A DNA stretch of 64,000 nt from Candidula unifasciata (taxonomy: Eukaryota > Mollusca > Gastropoda > Stylommatophora > Geomitridae). How positions within the stretch are numbered: the stretch's first letter is position 1; each line of letters opens with the position of its first letter. The position numbers were made by a program, and so were the translations under genes. Shown piece after piece: positions 43,085-52,694 of this stretch. A model generated the notes under the pieces. The model was given only the letters and a program-made list of their open reading frames with translations. It did no database searches and was not told the origin of the DNA. The stretch lies in NCBI GenBank assembly GCA_905116865.2, contig CAJHNH020003139.1:17501-81500 (forward strand), read 5' to 3'.

Positions 43085-44047
43085 ATGAATGTGAATGCAA
43101 GCACCGTTTCTGATGATACAGACGTTTGTGTTATACACAACAATTTTGGCACGTATATTGTAATCATTACGTTAATCATTAGTTCACTATCGATCATTGA
43201 ATGTATAGTTGTGATTTTTGTGACATGGTTTACGGAAAAGTTGCACATCAACACCAATATTTTGGTTGCATCTTTAGCAGTCAATGATTTGTTGTTGGCA
43301 ATATCATTTATTGGAAATCAAGTATCAGTTGTACCAGGTTTCCTTTTGTCCTCAGTTAAATCAAAGTTGTTCATGTCTTTAATATATGGTGTCAGTTCTG
43401 GATCAACTAACCTTTCTATTATGCACATGATGGTGATAGCTGTGGATCGATATATTCAAATAGCCCATCCGTTTTACTACATGAAGGCGATGACAAAGAA
43501 GAAGATTTACATAATCCTTCTATGTTTATGGATCATTTATCTAATCTTTATCATTATTCCACTGACAGTCTTTTCCGATGACAAGTATCACAGAAAGTGT
43601 ATTGTAATACATCAACCAGTAGCGTACTCTGTTGTGGGAGTGGCTGTGTATTTTATATGTCTTGTTATAATATGTATTTGTTACTCTAAAATCGCTCACG
43701 TGGCTTTCAAACACAAGCAGTCAGCCATTTCTCGGAGACTTGGCTGTAATTTAGCATACTCTGAAACTGAACAGAGAGAACAGTTGAAAGCAGCGTTAAG
43801 GAGTGTTAAATATTTGGCTCTTATGTTTGGCGTCTTTTTTATTTCTACATGCCCACCATTCTTACTGGCAAGTCTTGGCTTAAGATATAGCTTCTCGGAG
43901 AACGTCGTTTTGGGTTTGTTCTCTCTTGTACCCATCCATTCATCCATCAACTTTCTCATCTACGGGTACATGAATAAAGAATTCCAAACTTCTCTTGTCA
44001 AATCATTGTCAACCATCAAAGGTTACTGCTGCAAATGTAGATACTAG
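43085..44047 (+). CDS. Class A (rhodopsin-like) GPCR, receptor 5
   Basis: An intact 320-residue receptor, ATG at 43085 and TAG at 44045-44047. N4 is a glycosylation sequon and C15 is conserved. LAVND is at 64-68 and AVDRYIQIAHPFYYMKAMTK starts at 119. TM5 to loop 3 reads CYSKIAHVAFKHKQSAISRRLG. TM6 has STCPP, where even the Cys of CWxP is changed, and TM7 has NFLIY. Position 98 is Ser, as in receptor 2, while the loop 2 Cys (RKCIVIH) stays. The C-terminus YCCKCRY is Cys-rich and could be palmitoylated. It pairs with receptor 2 by sequence, by strand and by the upstream 27-bp array, so the two probably arose from one segmental duplication. The ligand is unknown. Confidence 0.93.
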   Translation: MNVNASTVSDDTDVCVIHNNFGTYIVIITLIISSLSIIECIVVIFVTWFTEKLHINTNILVASLAVNDLLLAISFIGNQVSVVPGFLLSSVKSKLFMSLIYGVSSGSTNLSIMHMMVIAVDRYIQIAHPFYYMKAMTKKKIYIILLCLWIIYLIFIIIPLTVFSDDKYHRKCIVIHQPVAYSVVGVAVYFICLVIICICYSKIAHVAFKHKQSAISRRLGCNLAYSETEQREQLKAALRSVKYLALMFGVFFISTCPPFLLASLGLRYSFSENVVLGLFSLVPIHSSINFLIYGYMNKEFQTSLVKSLSTIKGYCCKCRY

Positions 44048-44616
44048 TAAGAATCTAATCTCTAAATATGTCAGGAACAAATACTGACAATCTATCAACT
44101 TGCTTCATGATGATGGTTAGCTTCGATGGGTCTTTAATGCTATGAATCTTTCAATATGGTTTTACGTTAGTCCACCTCTTTATGTCGACAACTCTTATGT
44201 CGCTGTGATCTCTGGCATTCATTTAGCCCTTCCCTCTTGCAACTTTATTGAACATCAAGAACAAACTAAACAAATGTGTGTTATATTTATCTTAACATTG
44301 TTATTGTCAGCTTTATGTTTTCATTCTTTAACCCAAGTAATCGACTTCCGTGATTTTTTGTTTGTTACTAAGAAAGTCAGAAATTTTCAAAGAGAGTTTA
44401 AATAATTTACCTGAAATATTTGAACGATTCTGAGAGCCATTTCAGTGCTGGGAGTTAGTGGACGTGACGAGTCATTGGTCGTCGACAACAACCCAGTCGT
44501 GTGAGCTAACATGTTCATTGTATGCGATGATGTTTACACAGCAGAAGGCTGACTTTGAAGTGTGTATAATTTACAGATTTCTGTACACTTGTACAGAAAT
44601 TTCTGTACAGACTGGT
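44048..44616. other. Downstream of receptor 5, no gene seen
   Basis: The open frame at 44142-44405 (87 codons, one hydrophobic stretch) has no recognised domain and no paralogue here, so it is not called a gene. Confidence 0.45.
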
Positions 44617-44920
44617 ATCAGTCAGACGAGAAAACCACGACACTAGGCTACAACCTAGTATCCGAGACGACTAAACCACGACACTGGACTACAACCCATT
44701 ATCAGAGACGACAAAACCACGACACTGGGCTAGAACGTAGTATCAGAGACGACAAAACCACGACACTGGGCTTCAACCTGGTATCAGTGAGACGACAAAA
44801 CCACGACACTGGGCTACAACCTAGTATCAGAGACGAGAAATCCACGACACTGGGCTATAACCTGGAATAAGTCAGACGACAAAACCACGACACTGGGCTA
44901 CAACCTGGTTTCTGTGATAT
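44617..44920. repeat. 43-bp tandem repeat, about 6.5 copies
   Basis: The unit is approximately gacgacaaaaccacgacact, gggctacaacctagtatcag, aga. Some copies have cagtgagac in place of cagagac. Confidence 0.9.
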
Positions 44921-45139
44921 GACAAAAGAAGAACAAGTTGTATATTGCTGTACACAAATTACAAATAACCCAAACTCTTCTCTATTCTGGTCATAAATTG
45001 TGAAGACAAGACTGAGGAAAAAATGTATTTAACAAAATAAACGAAACATATGTGGAGTGTCGATGTGTTCATCAACAAGGATAAACAATCGCAGAAAAAT
45101 TATTTTTTTGTAAATACACAGTCTTTCCCTTGTGGGATG

Positions 45140-45205
45140 AAAATTTTTCGTTATTTTGAAGCCACACCCTAGCTTTTGCCAGAGGCCGAAATACAGTAAT
45201 ATTTT
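45140..45205. repeat. Dispersed repeat family H, short copy
   Basis: It shares ttcgttattttgaagcc, agcttttgccagaggccg and aatacagt with 39810-39870. The class is unknown. Confidence 0.5.
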
Positions 45206-45469
45206 GAGCTATTACAAAATTAACAACAGATAGCTCTTTCACTGTTTTGCAAGCTGCGGGACAATACAATTATATCAGTGTGCACAGTCAGCTAAATATA
45301 TATACTAAAGTAAACTGAAATAGCCTTGCTAGTAAAATCTTCAGACAGGTTTTCTTATAGAGTACCTCTTTTACTGCTTTACGTATTATAGTATCGAATA
45401 TAGTATTGATGACATTTTTACACAGTATTACAGATTTTATCCTGCGTTATTTGTGCTAATGTTTTCATA

Positions 45470-45745
45470 GTTAGTTATCACAACTTATCACAGACATCAG
45501 AAGGAGACAGTCATCATTTTTCGGCCATGTTATGAAAAGAGGGAAAATAGAACATGTTGTGACCACTGGAAAGATCTGAGGAAGGAGGGATAGAGGAAGA
45601 CAACGAGAGAAGATGCATGACAGTCTTGTTGCATGGCATGGAGGTGTGTCGGCACACGAACTGATACATGCTGCAGGAGATCGCAGATTATGGAGAGACA
45701 TGATCGACCACGCCAGTCGGCAAGGCACCTGATAATGATGATGAT
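45470..45745 (+). mobile_element. RTE-like (type 2) C-terminal fragment
   Basis: It encodes RRQSSFFGHVMKRGKIEHVV, TTGKI-stop-GRRDRGRQRE, SLVAWHGGVSAHELIHAAGD and a WRDMIDHASRQGT end, followed by a gataatgatgatga tail. One in-frame stop is present. At 45490-45501 it carries the undisturbed form of the site where a SINE inserted in the 62.8-63.5 kb copy. Confidence 0.8.
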
Positions 45746-45819
45746 TTTGCTTTCTTAATGTAGATTTCACCTGCTGTAAACAAGCTGAAGGTTGAATAAA
45801 ATAAAATAAAAACTATATA

Positions 45820-45955
45820 CACACAGCGCGCGCGCACACATGTGCACACACACACACGAACGCACACACGCACAACTTCCACCACACGCGCACACACACA
45901 CTAACCAATACAAGCGACACAACGTGTATACACAGACGCGCACGCGCACACACCA
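45820..45955. repeat. Alternating purine-pyrimidine tract
   Basis: Runs of acacac, gcgcgcgc and acgcacacacgc alternate over about 130 bp. Such tracts can adopt Z-DNA; nothing more is inferred. Confidence 0.8.
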
Positions 45956-46479
45956 TGGATCCAGCATTAGAGCCAAGGTATGCTTAAGGCCAGTATGACG
46001 CGGCGTCAGTTAAGGAGAAGACGGCGGAGTTGAATATTTAGCCTAGGGTGTATGCTCACTGGAGTCAGGCCTGGAGAAGATGCCATTATTGTCCAGCGAT
46101 CAGAGCTTTCATCTTATATCATTTTCTGTCTTCCATGCATCTATTATCTTGTATTTACCGGTTATGTGCAACTTCTCTATCTTACATCTCGTGTTGATAT
46201 GCAATCATTATGTGTTTTCTTCAGGCTTTGAGACAAGTAAAACTACTTAGATGAAATGTTCAATACCCGAAGTTTGTTGCGTCATCTCCTCACACTATGC
46301 TCTCTTACCCCTCCCCTCTTCTATCTCTCTCTGTCTCTTCTTTCTCTCTACCCTTCCCCCATTCGTGTTACTGTGTCTGTCTCTCCATTTCATGAATCCA
46401 CACACTCGCTCCCTTGTCTTCTAGCCCCTCTCTTTCTGTCTATCTGTCCATGGCCAAACTTTAGTACAGGCCTAGCTAC
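45956..46479. other. Intergenic with a pyrimidine-rich block
   Basis: 46290-46450 is CT-rich on the plus strand (ctctctctgtctcttctttc). The frame at 46256-46501 follows this composition and has no domain. Confidence 0.5.
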
Positions 46480-46506
46480 TGACGTCATCAGCGGGACGTG
46501 ACGTCA
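46480..46506. promoter_or_regulatory. Two perfect CRE palindromes (TGACGTCA)
   Basis: TGACGTCA occurs at 46480-46487 and again at 46499-46506, 19 bp apart. This is the full consensus for CREB/ATF factors. A third perfect copy is at 50528-50535. Whether any is used is unknown. Confidence 0.4.
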
Positions 46507-46584
46507 CCGCCGCTGGCTAACGTAATGTTACTTTTTCACGGCCGTCCCCTGAGTACTAGCCCACAAAAAGTATAGCAGTAAGGT

Positions 46585-46779
46585 CATGGCTATTCAACAG
46601 TCAGCCCGCGGACCAAATTTGGCCCGCTGAGGCCTAGCGTGTGGCCCGCGGATCACTGCTGGTTGCAATGAAATAATGGTCTTTCTACGCTGGGACTCTG
46701 ACTGCTGGCCCATAACGATCCCTAATTTCACAATGTTGGCTTCTGAGTAAACTTAAATTGACCTAGTTGAACAGCCCTG
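46585..46779. mobile_element. hAT-like non-autonomous element (MITE)
   Basis: The left end catggctattcaac and the right end gttgaacagccctg are inverted repeats matching at 12 of 14 positions, of the CAGGG...TTCAAC type common in hAT elements. Inside, gcccgcggaccaaatttggc is typical of such MITEs. The 8-bp flanks (agtaaggt and gatatagg) do not match, so the target duplication is decayed or absent. Confidence 0.6.
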
Positions 46780-46789
46780 GATATAGGTA

Positions 46790-47425
46790 TTGACAATAAG
46801 ACATAGAAACAAAGCACAACAGAAACTAATCACATATTCACAATATGACATAGAAACAGAAAGCGCATAAGAAACTACTGACATATTCACAATATGACAT
46901 AGAAACAGAAAGCACAACAGAAACTACTCACATATTCACAATATGACATAGAAACAGAAAGCGCATAAGAAACTGCTGACATATTCAAAGTATGACATAG
47001 AAACAGAAAGCACAACAGAAACTACTCACATATTCACAATATGATATAGAAACAGAAAGCGCATAAGAAACTACTGACATATTCACAGTATGACATAGAA
47101 ACAGAAAGCACAACAGAAACTACTCACATATTCACAATATGACATAGAAACAGAAAGCGCATAAGAAACTACTGACATATTCACAGTATGACATAGAAAC
47201 AGAAAGCACAACAGAAACTACTCAAATATTCACAATATGACATAGAAACAGAAAGCGCATAAGAAACTACTGACATATTCACAGTATGACATAGAAACAG
47301 AAAGCACAACGGAAACTACTCACATATTCACAATATGACATAGAAACAGAAAGCACAACAGAAACTACTGACATATTCACAATATGACATAGAAACAGAA
47401 AGCACAACAAAAACTACTTACCATG
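46790..47425. repeat. Higher-order 49-bp satellite (98-bp A-B dimer)
   Basis: Thirteen 49-bp monomers share atgacatagaaacagaaagc. Type A continues acaacagaaactactcacat and type B gcataagaaactactgacat. A and B alternate strictly for eleven monomers, and the last two are hybrids. It ends about 40 bp from the transposase pseudogene. Confidence 0.92.
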
Positions 47426-47464
47426 TAGCTGTCCAAATTGAAGTTACATAATCCATGAAATCCA

Positions 47465-50340
47465 TTACTGGGTGAATTTGGCCAGTTTTGTTTTCTTAGA
47501 TGATTTATCCAGCAAGGATGTGTCGGTTTTGATTTTGCGGTAGTTATTTAGAAAAACATTTGCCAGAGATGGCAGCGCTTTGGAAGCAATGTTTATTTTA
47601 GAACAACCCTCAGCACATACACCACCTATTTCATCCTTGAAATATGTGTGTAAACTGCATGAATCAATATGCATAAGCAATTTTTTGTGATGTTTGCAGG
47701 CTAGAAATTGTGTTTCCAACTCAGCTCATATAAGCTTCTGCATAGCTGCATATATTAGAAAGGTTATTAAACTTATAAATTTTGGAGGGCATTTCAAACC
47801 TCCACGGTCAAGCAGCTGTATATAGTCTGTTGACATTGCACCTGAGTCAACATCATTTGATAATGGCCTGTCCATCTGCAATAAAGTCTTGCAGGCAGCA
47901 CGCCTAATTTTTTTGTTCAGCTTACTTGAGACAAATCCAGCAATATACACCATTGACTCCTCTGAACCTTCCGAAACCAACAATTCACAGTCATTTGGGT
48001 TTATTTGAAAAAAAACCTTGTTCAAGTCCAGCTGAACAGCATCAGTCATTATGTCATCCACAGTTTCTTCTATGCTGCTAAGAAACTCTGAGAGGTCACG
48101 GATAGGAAAATCTCCATAAGTTGATGAGGACATACTTAACAGTGAGTAAACTTTAAGTTTCTTTTCTGCTTCTAAAACTTGCTGCACAGATACTAGGTAG
48201 TTTGCTCCTGACAACTGCCGATATTCACCAAACCGAGCTTCTAAGTTGTCAGTCTGTAACTTTCCAAGAAGTATAAAACTGGCTACTGTGGTTGCAAATA
48301 GATATTTGATTAGAGAAAGCACTGCTGTCACTGTATGCAGCAGTGCACTGTGTGTTTCCTTGGTCAGTTTCCCTTGACAGGCAGTCAGCTTGTCCCACTT
48401 TCTTAGCCATTCAGCAAACTGTTCAAAATAATGCACTTGTTCATCATCATTTGACAATACAGGATTTGAGAATGAGTTCAGTGTCTTTTTACCTACAAAT
48501 TTACTTTTTACATTAACAATATGCCACCATCTAAGGATGGCTTCAATAAAATCTGGTGTTTTATTACTGCCTACTAGACGCAGAGCAGCAACATTCATTA
48601 AAAATTGCCAAAGCAAGAGAAACATTCTGTCTGTCCGTGCTGGAGGGATAGATGGCTTTGTGGGAAAGTTTAGGCGCCAGTTTTGCAATATTCTTTTGCT
48701 TACTATAATACAGTTTCTTTAAATGAGAAAAGTTAGCCTCTGCAGCTCTATCAGTATCACAGGCGTTTAGCATTTGTCCAGTTATTAAAGGATAAGTAAA
48801 TGTCTGGTTTGTGTCCTTCTTGTTGATCCAGTTCCTCCACATGCATTTTAGCAAGTGCACAGAATCATGCAGTCAAAATATATTTTTATTAGCAAAATCT
48901 GGGTTCTCAATAAAAGTTTGGCTTGGTTTCAGGAGATCACTGTAAACTCTGCGATTGACAGCACTATTATCTGCAATTACAGCAACTACTGTGAAACCAC
49001 ACTCCTATACAAAGTGGATACAGTGGAGTAATTTCAAACGTAGATCCTGAGATGTCATTCTGTTCACAGGTGAAAGCTCTATAATTTCCTGGTAGCTTCC
49101 AAAAACTGAAGATATGAGGAAAGCCTGCACTGTTGTTGCTGCTTCTTTTGCATTGTCTGCATTGCCAAATATTTTGCCCCCAGAGTAAGTAATTGCAGAT
49201 TTAACATATATTTCATCCATCTGAACCACTACAATCTTTTCTAGCTCTGTCAGTTTGTCTTGTTTCAATTTCAAGTACTGTGAAATGCTGCCAGTATGAG
49301 TAGACAATGACAACTGTGAAGTTGAATTGTGCAGTGTTCTTTGATGAGGCAGGCACAACATACGAGATTTTCTTATAAACCGGTAGCATGCTGGAGATTT
49401 AATGAACAGCATGAAAGCGAAACATAATGTGCTACAACTGTAACGCCTTCTGTTTTTTAACACGGTTAAAAGTTGCAGCTGCTCTGCAAGAAAGTTTACT
49501 TGTGTGTCAGTTACTTCATCAGCTGTCCCATTAGGAGTCCACTGTTGCTCTGCAGCACTCTTCAAAATACTTCCTGCTTCTTCCACTAAATCTGTGAAGT
49601 TATTTTGGCTTTGAATTTTACTATAATCACAGGCATTGTAATGAATTACAAGATTTTCAAGCTGTGACCATCTCACAAGTTTATTGTTGTCTACAATCCA
49701 TTTAAGGTCTTTGTCTTTAACTTTTTTTATTTTGAACAAAGACTTGTATAGTCATATCAAGTAACACCTTTATGCTGACACCTATGGATGGTGCAGAGTC
49801 TGACTGTATGGTAATGACATACAAAACAATACATGCTAAAGCTCCATCTACAGAAGTGTATTTCCAATTTTTTTCAAAGTGTCCTTTCAGTTTGTTTCCT
49901 ATCTGTGACTCCAGATCTTGGAAATCTGTAATAATATCTGAGGACAGCCAATCATTTACTTTTTGATCATAATTACGAATTATATGTGATACACGTTCCT
50001 CTTGAGTTTTGCGAGAGGCTGGTACTTTCACCGATAAATAGGATGGAAGATCTGGAAAAATAGTTGGATAAGCATCTTTTTTCAAAGCGGGATTCTTTCT
50101 TGGAAGTATACGCTCGATTCCTGATTTGTCTGTATATTTATTAGACACAATAATATCTGACGTACGAAAATGTTTTATACATACTACACTGGTTTTCCCA
50201 GGAGTCCAATTTTTCCGTGGAATATGTTTCAGCCATTTGTCTCTTAAAAGAGAATTCGAAGGGAATCTGAAGCAACTTACAAATCCACTAGAAAGGTCAT
50301 AATTTGAACGACACTCGGGTACAGAACATTACGCAGGCAT
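47465..50340 (-). pseudogene. THAP9/P-element-type transposase, nearly full length, broken
   Basis: From the ATG at 50340 the minus strand encodes a THAP zinc finger: CSVPEC, FRFPSN, RDKWLKHIPRKNWTP, VCIKHF, then AYPTIF (about residues 5-90). A P-element transposase body follows: VVQMDEIYVKS (first catalytic Asp region), AVIADNSAVNRRVY (second Asp region), LHDSVHLLKCMWRNW, DNLEARFGEYRQLSG (probable Glu region), YIAGFVSSKL and a Lys-rich end. The total is about 955 codons, close to the length of THAP9, which is known to derive from a P-like transposon. Lesions: TAA at codon 4 (50329-50331), a frameshift in an A run near 49730, TAG at 49005-49007, TGA at 48873-48875, a frameshift near 48595 and TGA at 47726-47728. 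The final TAA is at 47465-47467. It is intronless. Six lesions make it inactive as protein, yet the motifs are intact, so inactivation is recent. Terminal repeats were not identified. Confidence 0.85.
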
Positions 50341-50527
50341 ATTTCCTCGAAAACCAACACACTGACGATAAATCCAACGTAAATTGCAGAAATTGCTTAC
50401 TAAATCTACTCCCTGAAATACCGCTTATAGGTGAATCAGACGTGAAAATTGAACCACATTAAAAACTTTCACAAGAAAAATAAAACCGAACACACACTGA
50501 TACATCCATTTTGTTTGCCTTAGGAAG

Positions 50528-50535
50528 TGACGTCA
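50528..50535. promoter_or_regulatory. CRE palindrome upstream of the transposase
   Basis: TGACGTCA lies 188 bp upstream of the transposase ATG (minus strand). It mirrors the pair at 46480-46506 on the other side of the element. It could be part of the element's promoter or terminal region, or chance. Confidence 0.35.
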
Positions 50536-50635
50536 CCACTGGAGTTTCCTGACCTGTAATTGTCGATGGCTACGGTTTATGTGTGTATTTATTTATTTAT
50601 GTAGGTATGTATGTGTGTAAGTTTGTGTGTGTGTA

Positions 50636-50720
<85 letters not shown>
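50636..50720. repeat. (AT)n microsatellite
   Basis: About 37 AT dinucleotides run without interruption, flanked by gtgtgtgt-rich sequence on both sides. Open frames here encode only IYIYI and are artefacts. Confidence 0.97.
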
Positions 50721-50721
<1 letters not shown>

Positions 50722-51129
50722 GGTGTGTGTTTGTGGATGTATGTGTGATTGTATGTGAGTGCATATGTATTCATTTATGTTTGTGTGTATTTATGTCTGT
50801 GGGTGTGCGTGTATGTGGGGGTGTATATGTGTGATTGTATGTAAGTTATGTGTGTGATTATGGGTGTGTGCCTATTTATATATGTATGTGTATAAGTATG
50901 AAGCTGTGTGTGGGTTATATTGTATATTTTTTTTAAAACATAACATGCATTATTGATAACAAGCAATGGTTCTCGGAGCTGCACAACATCGCGAATTTGC
51001 ATTGACTTGGATGACCTTAAAACATGCTGTGGTAGGCAGTGATTTGACATACATCATCAATAAAAATTGTAACATTTGACTGAAACTATAACCAAGAGAA
51101 TACAATATATGTATGTTTACAATTATTTA
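50721..51129. other. GT-rich and unassigned sequence
   Basis: 50721-50920 is rich in tgtgtg and tatgtatg. 50940-51125 shows no recognisable feature. Confidence 0.5.
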
Positions 51130-51365
51130 CGACACAGTTCTTTGGTCACGTGATGATAGAAGGAGTACTGGAAAATATCGTGACAACTGGAAAGATCAGT
51201 GGTAGAAGAGGCAGAGGCAGACCAAGAGAAATTATGGTTGATGGCTTAAGACAGTGGCATAGAGGAATATCTTCAGTGGAATTGATCCAGATCACCAAAG
51301 AGTGAGATATGTGGAGATGCATAAGCGCCTGCGCCAGCTGGAAGGGCACTCGATAATGACGATCT
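51130..51365 (+). mobile_element. RTE-like (type 2) C-terminal fragment
   Basis: It encodes FFGHVMIEGVLENIVTTGKI, SGRRGRGRPREIMVDGLRQW, HRGISSVELIQITKE-stop and a WRCISACASWKGT end, followed by a gataatgacga tail. One stop is seen; it is otherwise open. Confidence 0.8.
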
Positions 51366-52053
51366 TTGAAAATAAAACTGACCATTATCAAATTTTCAAA
51401 AATGTACACATTGTTATAATAACCATGCACCAGGACTAACAGAACGAGGAGGATAGATAAAAACAAGAACACCTAATCAGGAATGGCACACAGCTCTATT
51501 TACACTCGAACCTATTACTCACAAATACACAAATATATGCTACTGCAAATATCATGAACAATAGAGTAGAGGAAAACACGACAGTCTGTCTTTAACTTAC
51601 TTCTATTTAAGGGTCACACATTTTCATATGTTTCATACTGTCTAGAGCAACCCATTTACATTTCAGTCCTTGAGAGCAGACCCTGAATTTTGAGCATGAC
51701 TTACGTTCTTGTATGCATTTCTGTGATATAACAAATATATGGTTACATTTGTGTCAGCTAAGTGAACAGTGTATATGTACACACCTGTACATAGACAAAC
51801 ATACATACACACACAGACATACATGCACACATACATACTAGTGTAATGCTTACAGACATACATAATATACATACGTACACACATACACAATATAAATACA
51901 TACATAACTCACATAAATGCATACAGACAAAATATACATAGATGCAAACACATATACTACAGACACACACAGAAAAAGACAGACTGTCATACACACATAC
52001 ATAAGTTTGAAAGTGAAGAAAGTAAGGACTTCATACCAACAGGTGCAGTTGCC

Positions 52054-52054
<1 letters not shown>
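51366..52054. other. Intergenic; CA/TA-rich from 51770
   Basis: 51770-51995 is rich in acatacatacac and acacacaca. No gene is seen; open frames on the minus strand reflect the composition. Confidence 0.5.
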
Positions 52055-52103
<49 letters not shown>

Positions 52104-52135
52104 TATTTGTGTGTTTGTGTGTGTGTTTAAAGGCG
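52055..52135. repeat. (GT)n microsatellite
   Basis: About 22 GT repeats, then interrupted gtgttt units to about 52130. Confidence 0.95.
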
Positions 52136-52374
52136 TATGCGTTTTCCTGTGTGACATAAACTTACGCCGTTCGAACCGACTCTTTCTGTCGTAATGTAGA
52201 TGTCTATGACAGCCATACAAATTACCATTGTCTTGAAGATGTTGGTTAGTAGCGTTGTCTAAGCTTCTATGGGTAGCTGTCGTTTGATTGTGAATATGTC
52301 TAGAGGGAAACATGGCGATATAGAAAAGTCAACATATTATTTCTTCCTAAAGCACATGCCGTGTGGCGTTGGTA

Positions 52375-52685
52375 GTCATGTTCCACCACAACCTTCTGTT
52401 TTATCTACTTTCAGTCAACTCTGCCACGATGTCAGACTGTCCAGCATCTGTTCTCTCGATCCCCCTCTGCCTCTCCTCCCCTCCAACGTTCCTACAACAA
52501 CGATGTACTCGTTTTCTCCTTCTCATCACATGACCAAAGAATGTAGATTGCCTCCTTTGGAGTGGTCAATCAGTTCTCTTCAGAAGTCAGTTTCTTTCAA
52601 GACATTTTGATTACTCTTTTTATCTGGTATTCTCGTCATTCGTCTATAAAACCACATCTCCGCAGCTTCCAAAAAAATATTATTA
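52375..52685 (-). mobile_element. RTE-like (type 2) C-terminal fragment
   Basis: The minus strand encodes AAEMWFYRRMTRIPDKKSNQ near 52620-52670, a decayed RRQ...FGHVM region near 52520, and a GRGR-like segment near 52470. The EMWFYRRM block is the same as near 62820 and 55945. Confidence 0.65.
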
Positions 52686-52694
52686 TCAGGCACT

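Noticed and set aside
44142..44405. 87-codon frame with one hydrophobic stretch downstream of receptor 5
   Set aside because: No domain, no paralogue beside other receptors and ordinary AT-rich composition; possibly chance.
502..47425. Relationship between the two 49-bp arrays (502-808 and 46790-47425)
   Set aside because: They share only the period; the unit sequences are unrelated.
46496..50538. gtgacgtcac as terminal inverted repeats of the THAP element
   Set aside because: The shared 10-mer is itself a palindrome, and neighbouring bases do not match in inverted alignment, so it is not evidence for terminal repeats.
50589..50834. Open frames across the (AT)n tract
   Set aside because: They encode only alternating Ile-Tyr from the microsatellite.
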